From contig QEUP01000004.1 of assembly GCA_003577145.1 (NCBI GenBank), positions 185,752 to 249,751 on the forward strand: DNA of 64,000 nucleotides. Reading direction: 5' to 3'. Both the position numbers and the translations under genes were made by a program. This document shows, piece by piece, positions 26,827-35,660 of the stretch. Below the pieces are notes generated by a model. It was given only the letters and a program-made list of their open reading frames with translations, had not been told where the DNA came from and searched no databases. This DNA comes from Acidobacteriota bacterium. Lineage in GTDB: Bacteria > Actinomycetota > Acidimicrobiia > Acidimicrobiales > Microtrichaceae. Positions within the stretch are counted from its first letter, which is position 1. Each line of letters starts with the position of its first letter.

Positions 26827-27894
26827 CTCGCCGGCCTCGATCCGGGGACGGAGCAGCCGAGCAAGGCGGGAGCGGTGCCAGCTGGCGTCACCGAAGCTGA
26901 CCTCGTCGAGTTGGCTGCGCTTCAGGTAGAGGTGGACGTCGGACTCCCAGGTGAAGCCGATCCCTCCGTGCACCTGCAGGGCAGAGGCCATCACCCGCTT
27001 CGACGCGTCGGAGCACCAGATCTTCGCGGTGGACGCGGCGATCGACGCGTCGGCGTCGGAGGCAGATATCGCCCAGCTCGCGTAGTAGACCGCTGAACGC
27101 ATCCCCTCGACGTCGACGAGCATGTCGGCGCAACGGTGCTTGACCGCCTGGAAGCTCCCGATGGGTCGATCGAACTGGACGCGTTCTCCGGCGTACTCCA
27201 CAGAGGCATCGAGCATCTCGGCCGCGGCACCCAGCATCTCTGCCGCATACGCCGTGGACCCCAGATCGATGAAGGCCTCGACGGCTTCGGCACCGCCCAG
27301 GCGAACACCGGGTGTTCCGTCGAAGACGAGCCAGCCGAGCTCCCTCGTACGGTCCATGGCCGGCTCGGCGGGCGGGCGGATCCCACTCAGGTCGATCGCG
27401 AAGAGACCGGGACCGTCGGCCCCTGCGGCGATCGTCACGCAGACATCGGCCGATGGCGCGAACGGCACGGGCTCGGGACGGCCGCGCAGGGCCTCGCCGT
27501 CGACATCGACTGGCCTGAACGCCACACACCCCAGGGACGAACCGTCGAGGAGGCCATCGATCCAGTCATCGAGCCGCGCGACACCAGCCGCTCTCGCGCG
27601 GGTGAGGGCGTCGAGCGCAACCACCTGTGACAGGATCGGTACCGGGGCCACACGGGCACCGACCTGCTCGAGCAGGACGGCGACCTCGACCGTGCCGAGG
27701 CCGACCCCTCCCACATCCTCGGGGACCGCTATGCCGGTCCAGCCCTGCTCGACCATCGCCTCCCACAGACCGCGGTCCCAGCCGCCACCGGCCTCGACCA
27801 CGCGGCGCACCTGCCTCGACGACGCCTTGCCTTCGAGCAGCTCCCGGGCGGCACCCCTCAGTGCCTCTTGGTCCTCGGAGAGCTCGAAATCCAT
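26815..27894 (-). CDS. Acyl-CoA dehydrogenase, short subunit of a split enzyme (pair 1)
   Basis: The 359 aa product is an ACAD of the short type that lacks the canonical FAD signature and the C-terminal catalytic loop. It keeps DRPIGSFQAVKHRCADM and the QVHGGIGFTWESDVHLYLKR motif. In M. tuberculosis such subunits join a second FadE in alpha2beta2 heterotetramers that act on steroid side chains. Its likely partner is the divergent gene at 27989, 94 nt away. The ATG at 27894 is chosen because the family N terminus (MDFELSEDQEALRGAAREL) begins there and GAGGG lies upstream. Confidence 0.85.
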   Translation of the reverse strand: MDFELSEDQEALRGAARELLEGKASSRQVRRVVEAGGGWDRGLWEAMVEQGWTGIAVPEDVGGVGLGTVEVAVLLEQVGARVAPVPILSQVVALDALTRARAAGVARLDDWIDGLLDGSSLGCVAFRPVDVDGEALRGRPEPVPFAPSADVCVTIAAGADGPGLFAIDLSGIRPPAEPAMDRTRELGWLVFDGTPGVRLGGAEAVEAFIDLGSTAYAAEMLGAAAEMLDASVEYAGERVQFDRPIGSFQAVKHRCADMLVDVEGMRSAVYYASWAISASDADASIAASTAKIWCSDASKRVMASALQVHGGIGFTWESDVHLYLKRSQLDEVSFGDASWHRSRLARLLRPRIEAGESVI

Positions 27895-27938
27895 GAATCC
27901 CTCGACCCGGTGTGGTCCGGTCCCCCGCCCGCACAACC

Positions 27939-27952
27939 TGACACGGGCGTCA
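27939..27952. promoter_or_regulatory. Candidate operator TGAC-N6-GTCA, site 4
   Basis: TGACACGGGCGTCA lies midway between the divergent acyl-CoA dehydrogenase genes of pair 1. The extended form CCTGACACGGGCGTCACC shares its first nine bases with sites 3 and 5. Confidence 0.55.
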
Positions 27953-27988
27953 CCTTTCTGTCCAGGCTCGCATACTATGGCGCCAGGC

Positions 27989-29182
27989 ATGAACCTGGCA
28001 CCGACTCCCGAACAACAGGCCTTCCGCGGCGAGTGCCGCACCTGGCTCCACGAGAACCTCCCGTGGGAGTACGGGGTCGGTCTCCCGCCACGTTTCGACG
28101 ACCTCGCCGAGGAGGTCGCCTTCCTGCGCGACTGGCAGGGCAGGCTTGCCGGCGGGAGATGGGTGGGCGTCACCTGGCCCACCGAATACGGCGGCAGGGG
28201 TGCCGGCGCCTTGATGCACTTCATCGTCCAGGAGGAGCTGGCCCGGGCCCGCGCGCCGGAACTGGTGGGGCGTATCGGCATCAACCTCGTCGGGCCGACG
28301 TTGCTGGCTCACGGCACGCCCGCTCAGAGGCAGCGCTGGCTGCCACGGATCCTGCGCGCGGAGGAGCTGTGGTGCCAGCTGTTCTCGGAGCCGGGTGCCG
28401 GCAGCGACCTCGCCGGCGTGTCGACGCGGGCCACCACCGTCGAGGGAGGCTGGCGTCTCAGCGGGCAGAAGGTGTGGACCTCCTACGCCCAGTTCGCCGA
28501 TTGGGGACTTTGCCTCGCCCGCACCGATCCCAAAGCCCCCAAGCACAAGGGGATATCGGCCCTCGTGGTGGACATGAACGCCGCAGGCGTCGATGTGCGG
28601 CCCCTGGTGCAGATCACAGGAGAGGCCGAGTTCAACGAGGTGTTCTTCGACGACGCCTTCGTCCCTCAGGAGAACCTGGTCGGCGACCTCAACAACGGCT
28701 GGCGGGTGTCCTCCTCGACGCTCACCCACGAGCGCGGCACCAACCCCCGCCAACAGGTCATCCACGCGCAGCTCCTCGACGAGTTGCTGAGGCTGGCCGT
28801 GGCGGAGGATCTCTTCGACGATCACCGGCTCCAGCAACGACTGGCCCAGGCCTACGTCGAGGTCCAGATCTTCCAGCTCCACAACTGGCGGTCCCTGTCT
28901 CGCATCGAAGCAGGAAAGGAGCTCGGCCCCGAGGGAAGCGCACTCAAGCTGTACTGGAGCGAGATGAGCAAGCGGATGCACGACACCGCCATGCAGGTCC
29001 TCGGCCACGCCTCGCCCCTCTGGCACGACGCCCGCGGCAACCCCGGTGAGGGCCGCTGGCAGCGATCCTGGCTGTACTACCTGTCCTCATCCATCTTCGC
29101 AGGGACGAACGAGATCCAGCGCAACATCATCGGCGAGCGCGTCCTCGGACTGCCCCGCGAGCCCCGCCCAGCGACCGCATAG
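27989..29182 (+). CDS. Acyl-CoA dehydrogenase, catalytic subunit of a split enzyme (pair 1)
   Basis: The 397 aa product has the complete catalytic-type sequence: FSEPGAGSDLAGVST, SGQKVWTSYAQFADW, THERGTNPR with the probable catalytic Glu in helix G, and FAGTNEIQRNIIGERVLGLPREP at the end. Alanine replaces the C-terminal Glu, as in isovaleryl-type enzymes. An alternative ATG at 27977 adds MAPG. 27989 fits better with the TACTAT box at 27973, although neither start has a good ribosome site. It is followed by a crotonase, a CaiB transferase and a hydrolase, all closely spaced. Confidence 0.88.
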   Translation: MNLAPTPEQQAFRGECRTWLHENLPWEYGVGLPPRFDDLAEEVAFLRDWQGRLAGGRWVGVTWPTEYGGRGAGALMHFIVQEELARARAPELVGRIGINLVGPTLLAHGTPAQRQRWLPRILRAEELWCQLFSEPGAGSDLAGVSTRATTVEGGWRLSGQKVWTSYAQFADWGLCLARTDPKAPKHKGISALVVDMNAAGVDVRPLVQITGEAEFNEVFFDDAFVPQENLVGDLNNGWRVSSSTLTHERGTNPRQQVIHAQLLDELLRLAVAEDLFDDHRLQQRLAQAYVEVQIFQLHNWRSLSRIEAGKELGPEGSALKLYWSEMSKRMHDTAMQVLGHASPLWHDARGNPGEGRWQRSWLYYLSSSIFAGTNEIQRNIIGERVLGLPREPRPATA

Positions 29183-29189
29183 GAGATCG

Positions 29190-30035
29190 ATGAAGTTCCA
29201 GACCATCACCTACGAGGCCGGCGACGGGATCGCCAGCATCTCCCTCGATCGGCCTGATTCGGCCAACGCGCAGAGCATGCAGCTCATCGAAGAGCTCGAC
29301 TCGGCCTTCGACCTCGCCGGCGCCGACGACGCCGTCCGCGTCGTCATCCTGCGCGCCAACGGCAGGCACTTCTCGGCCGGGCACGACCTCAAGGAGCTGG
29401 TCGTCGCCGGAGCAAGCGACGAGCTTCGCGAGATCCGGTCGACACCGGAAGGCAAGTACCGCCACGAGAAGCAGATGTACCTGGACAAGTGCCGGAAGAT
29501 CTATGACTTCCCCAAGCCGACCATTGCCGCCGTCCAGGGCTCTTGTGTCGCGGCGGGCATGATGCTGGCCTGCATGTGCGACCTCATCGTCGCCTCCGAG
29601 GACGCCGAGTTCCAGAACCCGGTGCTGCGCATGAGTGGGGCGGCGGTCGAGCTGCTGGTGGAGCCCTGGGAGCTGGGCATGCGCAAAGCCAAGGAGTTCC
29701 TGTTCACCGGTGAGGCGATCGACGCCCACGAGGCCTGGCGTCTGGGCATGGTCAACAAGGTCGTGGCGCCCGACCAACTCGACGGGGCGGTACGGGACAT
29801 GGCCGAGAGGATCTGCCTGGTGCCACCGATAACGGCCCAGATGGTGAAGCAGTCGATCAACCAGACCTTCGAGTTCATGGGCAAGGGTCACTCGTGGAAC
29901 TACCACTTCATGGCCCATCACTTCACCCACAACACCGCCGCCGCCGCCAACGCACTTGCTGAGCGCGAGAAGAAGGGCTCGATGAGAGAAGTGATCGCCG
30001 ACCGCGACAAGGGCGACACCTCCGCGCGGAGCTGA
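29190..30035 (+). CDS. Crotonase-fold protein lacking both catalytic glutamates
   Basis: The 281 aa product belongs to the enoyl-CoA hydratase/isomerase superfamily, with the oxyanion-hole segment RHFSAGHDLKEL and CoA-binding helices. The two glutamates that activate water in hydratases are missing. The GGGCEL-type position reads AAGMML, and the QPE position reads NPV (QNPVLRMS). Ordinary hydration is therefore unlikely, and isomerase, hydrolase or lyase chemistry must be considered. The C-terminal 60 residues (MGKGHSWNYHFMAHHFTHN) are His-rich. AGGAG at 29181 overlaps the upstream stop, and the CaiB gene begins 2 nt after its stop. Confidence 0.85.
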   Translation: MKFQTITYEAGDGIASISLDRPDSANAQSMQLIEELDSAFDLAGADDAVRVVILRANGRHFSAGHDLKELVVAGASDELREIRSTPEGKYRHEKQMYLDKCRKIYDFPKPTIAAVQGSCVAAGMMLACMCDLIVASEDAEFQNPVLRMSGAAVELLVEPWELGMRKAKEFLFTGEAIDAHEAWRLGMVNKVVAPDQLDGAVRDMAERICLVPPITAQMVKQSINQTFEFMGKGHSWNYHFMAHHFTHNTAAAANALAEREKKGSMREVIADRDKGDTSARS

Positions 30036-30037
30036 CG

Positions 30038-31243
30038 ATGACCTCTCCGTTGGCGGGCCTGCGGGTCCTCGATCTCGGAACCCGCATCTCGGCGCCGTTC
30101 TGCGCCGGCCTCCTCGGCGAGATGGGTGCCGAGGTGATCAAAGTCGAGCTGCCCGGCGGCGGTGACTTCATGAGGGAGATCGGCCCGTTCGTCGAGACTC
30201 CCGACGAAGACCGCGACTACTCGCTGTTCTGGGCGGTCGAGGGCCGGGGCCGCAAAGGCATCACCTTGGACCTCCGCACCGCACGCGGGCAGGAGCTGTT
30301 CCGTCGTCTGGCCGCACGTAGCGACGTCGTGTGCGAGAACTTCCGGCCCGGGACACTCGAGCGCTGGGGCATCGGGCCCGATCGGCTCGATCCCCGCCTG
30401 GTCACCGTGCGGATCAGCGTGTTCGGCCAGGACGGGCCAAATGCGCACAGGCCGGGGCTCGATCGCCTCGGGATCGGCTATGGCGGCCTGCTCCACCTCA
30501 CCGGTTACGAGGACCGCCCACCGGTACGCCCCGGCGTCACCGTATCGGACTACCTGACCGGGGTGTTCGCCGCGCACGCCGCGGTCTCGGCGCTCTATCA
30601 GCGCGACGCCCGCGGAACGGGGAAGGGTGTGGTCATCGACGCCTGCCTCTACGGCTCGGTCCTGCGGATCCTGGAGTGGACCCTTGCGGGCTACGACAAG
30701 CTGGGCATCGTCCGCGAACGCTCCGGCAACCGCCTCCCGACCTCGGCGCCGCTCGACAACTACCCGACCGCCGACGCCAAATACGTGTGCATCGTCGCCG
30801 GCAGCGACGCCAACTTCCGACGCCTGTGCCGGGCGATGCAGCGGCCCGATCTGGCCGAGGACCCCAGGTTCGAGCGGCTGGCAGCCCGTGCCGAGCACTC
30901 CGATGTCATCAACGACATGGTGGCCGCCTGGACGTCGAAGCTGCCCGCAGCCGAGATCGAGAAGCGCTGCATCGCCGAGGACGTACCGGTCGCCACCGCC
31001 TACACCGCAGCCGACATCTTCACCGACGCCCACATGGCCGACCGGGGTGACCTGGTGACGGTCGACGATCCGGTCGTCGGCGCCCTCAGGCAGCAGGCGC
31101 CGTTCCCGCGTTTCGCCGGTGAGCAGCCGCCGACGCCCTGCGGCGCGCCCACCTTGGGCCAGGACAACCGGGAGGTCTTCGCTGAGCTGCTGGGGCTCAG
31201 CGACGCAGAGGTCGGTGAGCTGCTCGCGGAGGGCGTCATCTGA
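30038..31243 (+). CDS. CaiB/BaiF family III CoA-transferase
   Basis: The 401 aa product has the family III fold. It opens with GLRVLDLGTRISAPFCAGLLGEMGAEVIKVE-type architecture (only the start GLRVLDLGTR is quoted as a motif). VCENFRPGTLERWG and HRPGLDRLGIGYGG follow, and in the latter Asp is the expected aspartyl-anhydride nucleophile. It would move CoA between two carboxylic acids without ATP. It lies 2 nt after the crotonase and overlaps the next gene by one base (TGATG), so it belongs to the operon starting at 27989. Bile-acid and carnitine pathways use related enzymes; the substrate here is unknown. Confidence 0.9.
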   Translation: MTSPLAGLRVLDLGTRISAPFCAGLLGEMGAEVIKVELPGGGDFMREIGPFVETPDEDRDYSLFWAVEGRGRKGITLDLRTARGQELFRRLAARSDVVCENFRPGTLERWGIGPDRLDPRLVTVRISVFGQDGPNAHRPGLDRLGIGYGGLLHLTGYEDRPPVRPGVTVSDYLTGVFAAHAAVSALYQRDARGTGKGVVIDACLYGSVLRILEWTLAGYDKLGIVRERSGNRLPTSAPLDNYPTADAKYVCIVAGSDANFRRLCRAMQRPDLAEDPRFERLAARAEHSDVINDMVAAWTSKLPAAEIEKRCIAEDVPVATAYTAADIFTDAHMADRGDLVTVDDPVVGALRQQAPFPRFAGEQPPTPCGAPTLGQDNREVFAELLGLSDAEVGELLAEGVI

Positions 31244-32358
31244 TGGTGTTCGCCAAGAAACGGTTGGTGGTGTCCCTCGTCGCTGCCTCCCTGGTAGTGA
31301 CCACGTGCACCAGCGGCGACACCGGTGTCGCCAGCGAGACCACTGCCGCCGAGTCCTCTCCGGCCGCACCCCAGGTCTCAGCACCCGACGAGTTGGGCCC
31401 GTATGCGATCGGGCGCCGCTCGATCCCGCTGACCGACGAGAGCCGCGGCCGCACGCTGTTGGTGGACATCCTCTATCCGGTCGAGCCCGGGACCACCGGC
31501 GAGCTCTCGCGATATGTGCTCTTCGGCGACCTCGGCGCCGATTCCGAGCACGCTCTCGCCGACGTGGCGGTGGCCGACGGGGAGTTCCCGCTGGTGCTCT
31601 TCTCCCACGGCAACACCGGTGTGCGGTTCCAGTCGATCTTCTACACCGAAGCTCTCGCGAGCCACGGCTTCGTTGTAGTGGCGCCGGACCACACCGGCAA
31701 CACCATCACCGACTCGAGCCGGACAGTGGAGGCCGCCGCTGACCGCCCTGCCGACATCTCCTTCCTCATCGACGCCATCGAGACGATGAACGCCGACGCT
31801 GACGACGCTCTCTTCGGGCACATCGATCTCGATCGCATCGGCGTGACCGGTCACTCCTACGGCGGCTACACCTCGCTGGCCATGGCCAGTGGTGTGGGCG
31901 ACGCGATCGCACCCGACGACAGGGTGACCGCGATCGTGCCCATAGCTCCAGCGGCCACACTGATCAAAGAAGCGAACCTCGAAAGGGCCGAGGTCCCTGC
32001 CCTGGTGATCGGTGGCACCGACGACGTGACCACGCCGATCGAGGACTCCACGGCATACTCGTTCGACAACCTCGGATCAGAGCCGCTCTACAGAGTCGAC
32101 CTGATCGACGCGGCTCACTGGTCGTTCACGATCGTGTGCGAGGTCGACGAACTCGTCCCCGAGCTGCCGCCCGAGATCATCGAGATCATCGGCAGCGGCT
32201 TCGAGGAAGGCTGCGCCGAGGACCAGATGCCCGTCGACGAGGCTCACCGATTGACCAACCGCTATGCGATCTCGTTCTTCTTGGTGGAGTTGGCCGGCGA
32301 CAGCCGCTACCAGCAGTTCCTGACCGCTTCCGAGGGAGTCGAGTTCTACGAGGCGTGA
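31243..32358 (+). CDS. Secreted alpha/beta hydrolase (PAF-acetylhydrolase/dienelactone hydrolase-like)
   Basis: The 371 aa product has a hydrophobic N-terminal export signal ending at VVTTCTSG. This is a possible but non-canonical lipobox, with Thr before Cys. A Thr/Ser/Pro-rich linker and a hydrolase domain follow, with GHSYGG (nucleophile Ser), GGTDDVT (Asp) and DAAHWSF (His). FSHGNTGVRFQS is the oxyanion strand of PAF-AH-like enzymes. It is coupled to the CaiB gene by TGATG. It would act outside the membrane as an esterase or lipase. It meets the convergent UbiB-like gene with no gap. Confidence 0.8.
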   Translation: MVFAKKRLVVSLVAASLVVTTCTSGDTGVASETTAAESSPAAPQVSAPDELGPYAIGRRSIPLTDESRGRTLLVDILYPVEPGTTGELSRYVLFGDLGADSEHALADVAVADGEFPLVLFSHGNTGVRFQSIFYTEALASHGFVVVAPDHTGNTITDSSRTVEAAADRPADISFLIDAIETMNADADDALFGHIDLDRIGVTGHSYGGYTSLAMASGVGDAIAPDDRVTAIVPIAPAATLIKEANLERAEVPALVIGGTDDVTTPIEDSTAYSFDNLGSEPLYRVDLIDAAHWSFTIVCEVDELVPELPPEIIEIIGSGFEEGCAEDQMPVDEAHRLTNRYAISFFLVELAGDSRYQQFLTASEGVEFYEA

Positions 32359-33829
32359 TCAAGGGGCCGGGTCGGCCACCACCTCGGTGTTGCAGGGGTG
32401 TTCGACCGGTCGAGCGAGCAGTCCGCGGAACACCTGCTCGTCCCACAGAAGTGGAACATCGGGCAGGTACATCTTCCCGTACCTCTCGAGATAGACGAGC
32501 TGCTTGGCGAGCAGGAACATGCCGCGGTCGAAGTTGTTACCGGCCCCGTCCCGCGCGCGGAACTCACGCTGCAGTTTCTGCGACATGCGCCAGTGCTGGT
32601 ACTTGGCCCTGATAGAGCCGTCGTGCTGCGACAAGTTCAGCTCTGAGGGACCACCGACCAGCGTCGTCAGGTCGAGCTCCCCCGAAAGGTCGCGCCAGCA
32701 GCGGCTCGATGCTCGCCTTGGCCATGCTCACCATCTGATCGTCGTCGAGGCCGAGCTCGATCCGCATCTGCTCACCGAACTGGTCCTTGAGGTACGACGC
32801 CACGTCCGTCCAAGCGGAATCGTCACCCAGGGATCCCTCGACGATTCGCCGGAAGAAGAGGCGGGTGTGAGCATCGAGACGTCCGACGATCCCCCAGTCC
32901 AACAGGCCGATCCGTCCCTCGGTGGTGATCATCAGGTTGCCGGCGTGGATGTCACCGTGGAACGCGCCCGCACACAGAGCGGTAGCGAAGAAGGCCTGCA
33001 CCGCCTCCTGCATGAGCGGTTTCGGGTCCACGCCGAGCCGAGCTATTCCCTGCTGGTCGTCTATGGGCACCCCGTCGAGCAGCTCCATGGTGAGAACACG
33101 TCGGCCACAGAGCCCTGGGATGGGTTCGGGTATGTGGACTCGTGGTAGGCCCATTTCTCCGAACACATCCCGGAACCACCACATGCTCGCCGCCTCGTTC
33201 CTCAGATCCAGCTCCTCGGCGATCTGCTCTTCGAGTCCGTCGAGGACATCCGAGAGCTCCGCCGCTATCCCGATGGCGATCACGCGACCGGCGAACGCGA
33301 ACAGGGGCCGCATCACTGCGAGGTCCGATGCGACGGTCCGCCGGACACCCGGGCGGATCACCTTGACGGCCACGAGGCGACCGTCGTCCAAGCGCCCCCG
33401 GTGCACCACGGCAAGCGAAGCGGCGGCCAGAGGCTCTGGTTCCAGCTCGCTGAACACCGATTCCAGGGGCCGGCCGAACTCGAGCTCGATGGCTCTCCGG
33501 AGCTGGGCCGGGAGGATCGGGGGGCCGGCATCGAGACACGATCTGAACTCGGCGGACAGCTCGTCCCCGAAGAGGCTCGGAGCGGAAGCGATGAGCTGGC
33601 CGAGCTTCACGAAGGTCGCCTCCAGCTCTTCGAAGGCGGCGCGCAGGCCACGCGCCAGCCGCAGCCGGCTCGCACCCCGATCGCGCCCCTTCAGTTCGGG
33701 ACCGAGGTTGCGACCGAGGACCGTCAGGATCCGCTGGGCTCTGCGGACCACCTCGCGCCGAGTGGGTCTCGGAAGTGCCAGCGGCCTTATCTCGAGTCCC
33801 GGCCGACCGGTTTGCAGCGACTCAACCAT
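32359..33829 (-). pseudogene. ABC1/UbiB-family kinase-like protein, reading frame broken by +1 G
   Basis: The first reading frame (33829 to 32564) encodes the ABC1/UbiB core: VAVKVIRPG (ATP lysine), FHGDIHAGN and LLDWGIVGRL. After LLARPFG it runs into unrelated Arg/Ala-rich residues and stops. The other frame continues plausibly as ELDLTTLVGG and then FDRGMFLLAKQLVYLERYGKMYLP down to 32359. Removing one C from the five-C run at 32679-32683 joins them as RPFG-ELDLTTLV, giving about 489 aa. So the gene is frameshifted or the base is a sequencing error. ATG 33829 follows GGGGGT; a TTG at 33856 is an alternative. UbiB proteins act in lipid/quinone handling. Confidence 0.75.
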
Positions 33830-33840
33830 GAGCACACCCC

Positions 33841-33858
33841 CCTTGACCTCAGTCAAGG
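33841..33858. promoter_or_regulatory. 18-bp perfect palindrome upstream of the UbiB-like gene
   Basis: CCTTGAC-CTCA-GTCAAGG has seven-base perfect arms and ends 12 nt before the ATG at 33829. It contains TTGAC on both strands, so it may overlap a -35 element. It looks like an operator of a dimeric regulator; no regulator gene is adjacent. Confidence 0.5.
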
Positions 33859-33959
33859 TAGAACGCTGAGGTGTGCGCGGGTTGCCTGTGTGACAACTGC
33901 GACAGCAGCTGCGACCAGCCTCTCGGCGGTTCAGGACCGGCGTTCGTAACGCCGCCGGT

Positions 33960-35501
33960 TCAGTTGCAGTTGGCTCCCGAGCAGGCGCTGAGCTGGTCCA
34001 TGCGTACGATCATCTGGTTGACGAGCGCGGCATAGGGACCGAAGTTCCCGCCGGGGATGAGGTTTGTGAGCTGGTAGGGATCTGCCGCCAGGTCGTAGAG
34101 CTCGTACTCGTGGGTCCCGCCGCGTTGATGGTCGCTCCACCATTCGATCAGCACGTAATCACCCTGGTGCAGCGACCTCCAGCTCGGGATGCTAAAGACC
34201 GCGTTCATCAACGCCTCGAGGAACCCGATCGTGCTGTGGAACTCCGCTTCCCACTCGCCCAGGAAGTCGCTGCGCCAGCTGTAGGACTCGCCCCGCAGGA
34301 TCGGCGCCAACGACATGCCGTCCATGTTCGCCGGGACACCGAGACCGGCGAGGTCCATCACGGTGGGGGCGAGGTCCTGGAGCGTGACGAACTCGTTGTT
34401 GCTGCCGGGCACCACGTCAGGGCCCATGACCAGGAAGGGGATGCGAGCCGACTCCTCGTATGGCGCCCGCTTGCCGTCTATCCAGTGCGAGCCCCAGTTG
34501 TAGCCGTTGTCGGAAGCAAAGACGATGTAGGTGTTGGCGAGCTCATCGTTGGCCGCGAGGTTCTCGATGACATCGGCGATCATGTCGTCAAGGGTCAACA
34601 GCGACCCCTTGTAGCGGGCGTAGTCGAAGTCGACGAACAGGTACCAGTAGAGCCACCGGAAGAACTGGCCCATCCGCACCGCCTGGGACTTGTCGGACAT
34701 GTCGGCTTCCCAGCGGTTGGGGCTTGCCGGGGGTTTCTCGCCCGTGAAGGGGTTCGGTGTGTGCGCCTGGCTGACCGGAATCTTGAGATGCGGCGCGATC
34801 GAGTTCAGGTACAGGAAGAACGGCTCGTCGTCATCGGCCTCCTGGGTGTCGATGAAGTTCGTAGCCCGCCCGGTCAGCACGGTCTGGATGTGGTCTTGGG
34901 GCGCGCTGCCATAGCTGACGATGTTGCCGTTGTCGTTCACCTGGTAGTTGAAGCCGTTGTAGAAGTCAGTGCTGATCGGGGCAAACCATTCGTCCCAACC
35001 GGGAGGCACGCCGTGCTGGCTGCCGTAGAGGTTCAGGTACTTGCCCATGAGAGCGGTCTTGTAGCCGGCGGCGTCGAGGTAGGTGGCCACGTTCTGGCTC
35101 TCGTTGCCGTTCGCGATGAACGCGTCGACACCGCCATAGGGGGCCACGTTGTTCCAGACGCCGTTGTTGTGGGCCATCTTGCCGGTCAGCAGCGCCGAGC
35201 GCGCAGGGCAACACGTCGGGGTGGTGGCATAGGCGGCGTTGAACGTCAAGCTGTTGGCCTGCATGAGGGCCTGCGTCCGGGGCATGGCCTCCCAGTACTC
35301 GGTGACCAAGGCGTCGAGGTCGTCGGCGAGGATCACCACCACGTTGGGGGCCGGAGGCCCGCCCTGAATCGCCGCTGCCCCCGGGGACCGGCTCGAATCG
35401 CTGGTCGACGCCGGAGTAACCGCCAGGGTCACGAACAGAGCCATGACCACCGTTGCCACCACCGTGCGCGTTGTCGCCCGTCGCGCCCTACTGCCCTTCA
35501 T
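33960..35501 (-). CDS. Secreted sulfatase (FGly-dependent)
   Basis: The 513 aa product has a signal peptide (about 1-35, MKGSRARRATTRTVVATVVM) and an alkaline-phosphatase-like sulfatase domain. The active-site signature TCCPARSALLTGK contains C-x-P-x-R, whose cysteine becomes formylglycine. ILADDLDAL carries metal aspartates, and FASDNGYNWGSHW the second metal set. It would hydrolyse sulfate esters of sugars or steroids outside the cell. The ATG at 35501 has GGAGG 7 nt upstream. An in-frame start at 35546 lacks a signal-like N terminus. No formylglycine-generating enzyme is seen nearby. Confidence 0.9.
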   Translation of the reverse strand: MKGSRARRATTRTVVATVVMALFVTLAVTPASTSDSSRSPGAAAIQGGPPAPNVVVILADDLDALVTEYWEAMPRTQALMQANSLTFNAAYATTPTCCPARSALLTGKMAHNNGVWNNVAPYGGVDAFIANGNESQNVATYLDAAGYKTALMGKYLNLYGSQHGVPPGWDEWFAPISTDFYNGFNYQVNDNGNIVSYGSAPQDHIQTVLTGRATNFIDTQEADDDEPFFLYLNSIAPHLKIPVSQAHTPNPFTGEKPPASPNRWEADMSDKSQAVRMGQFFRWLYWYLFVDFDYARYKGSLLTLDDMIADVIENLAANDELANTYIVFASDNGYNWGSHWIDGKRAPYEESARIPFLVMGPDVVPGSNNEFVTLQDLAPTVMDLAGLGVPANMDGMSLAPILRGESYSWRSDFLGEWEAEFHSTIGFLEALMNAVFSIPSWRSLHQGDYVLIEWWSDHQRGGTHEYELYDLAADPYQLTNLIPGGNFGPYAALVNQMIVRMDQLSACSGANCN

Positions 35502-35660
35502 CGCGTGCCCTCCGCCTCTCGCTTGTACCGCCCCGGTCCCGCTCACCCCTGCAGGCAGTTGACCACAGACTGTAAGGGATCTTGGCCCCTTCCATCAAGG
35601 AAGAACGCGGGTACAAGTGCCCGCGACGCTCACAGCGAGGAGTGCCCACGCACCTGGATC

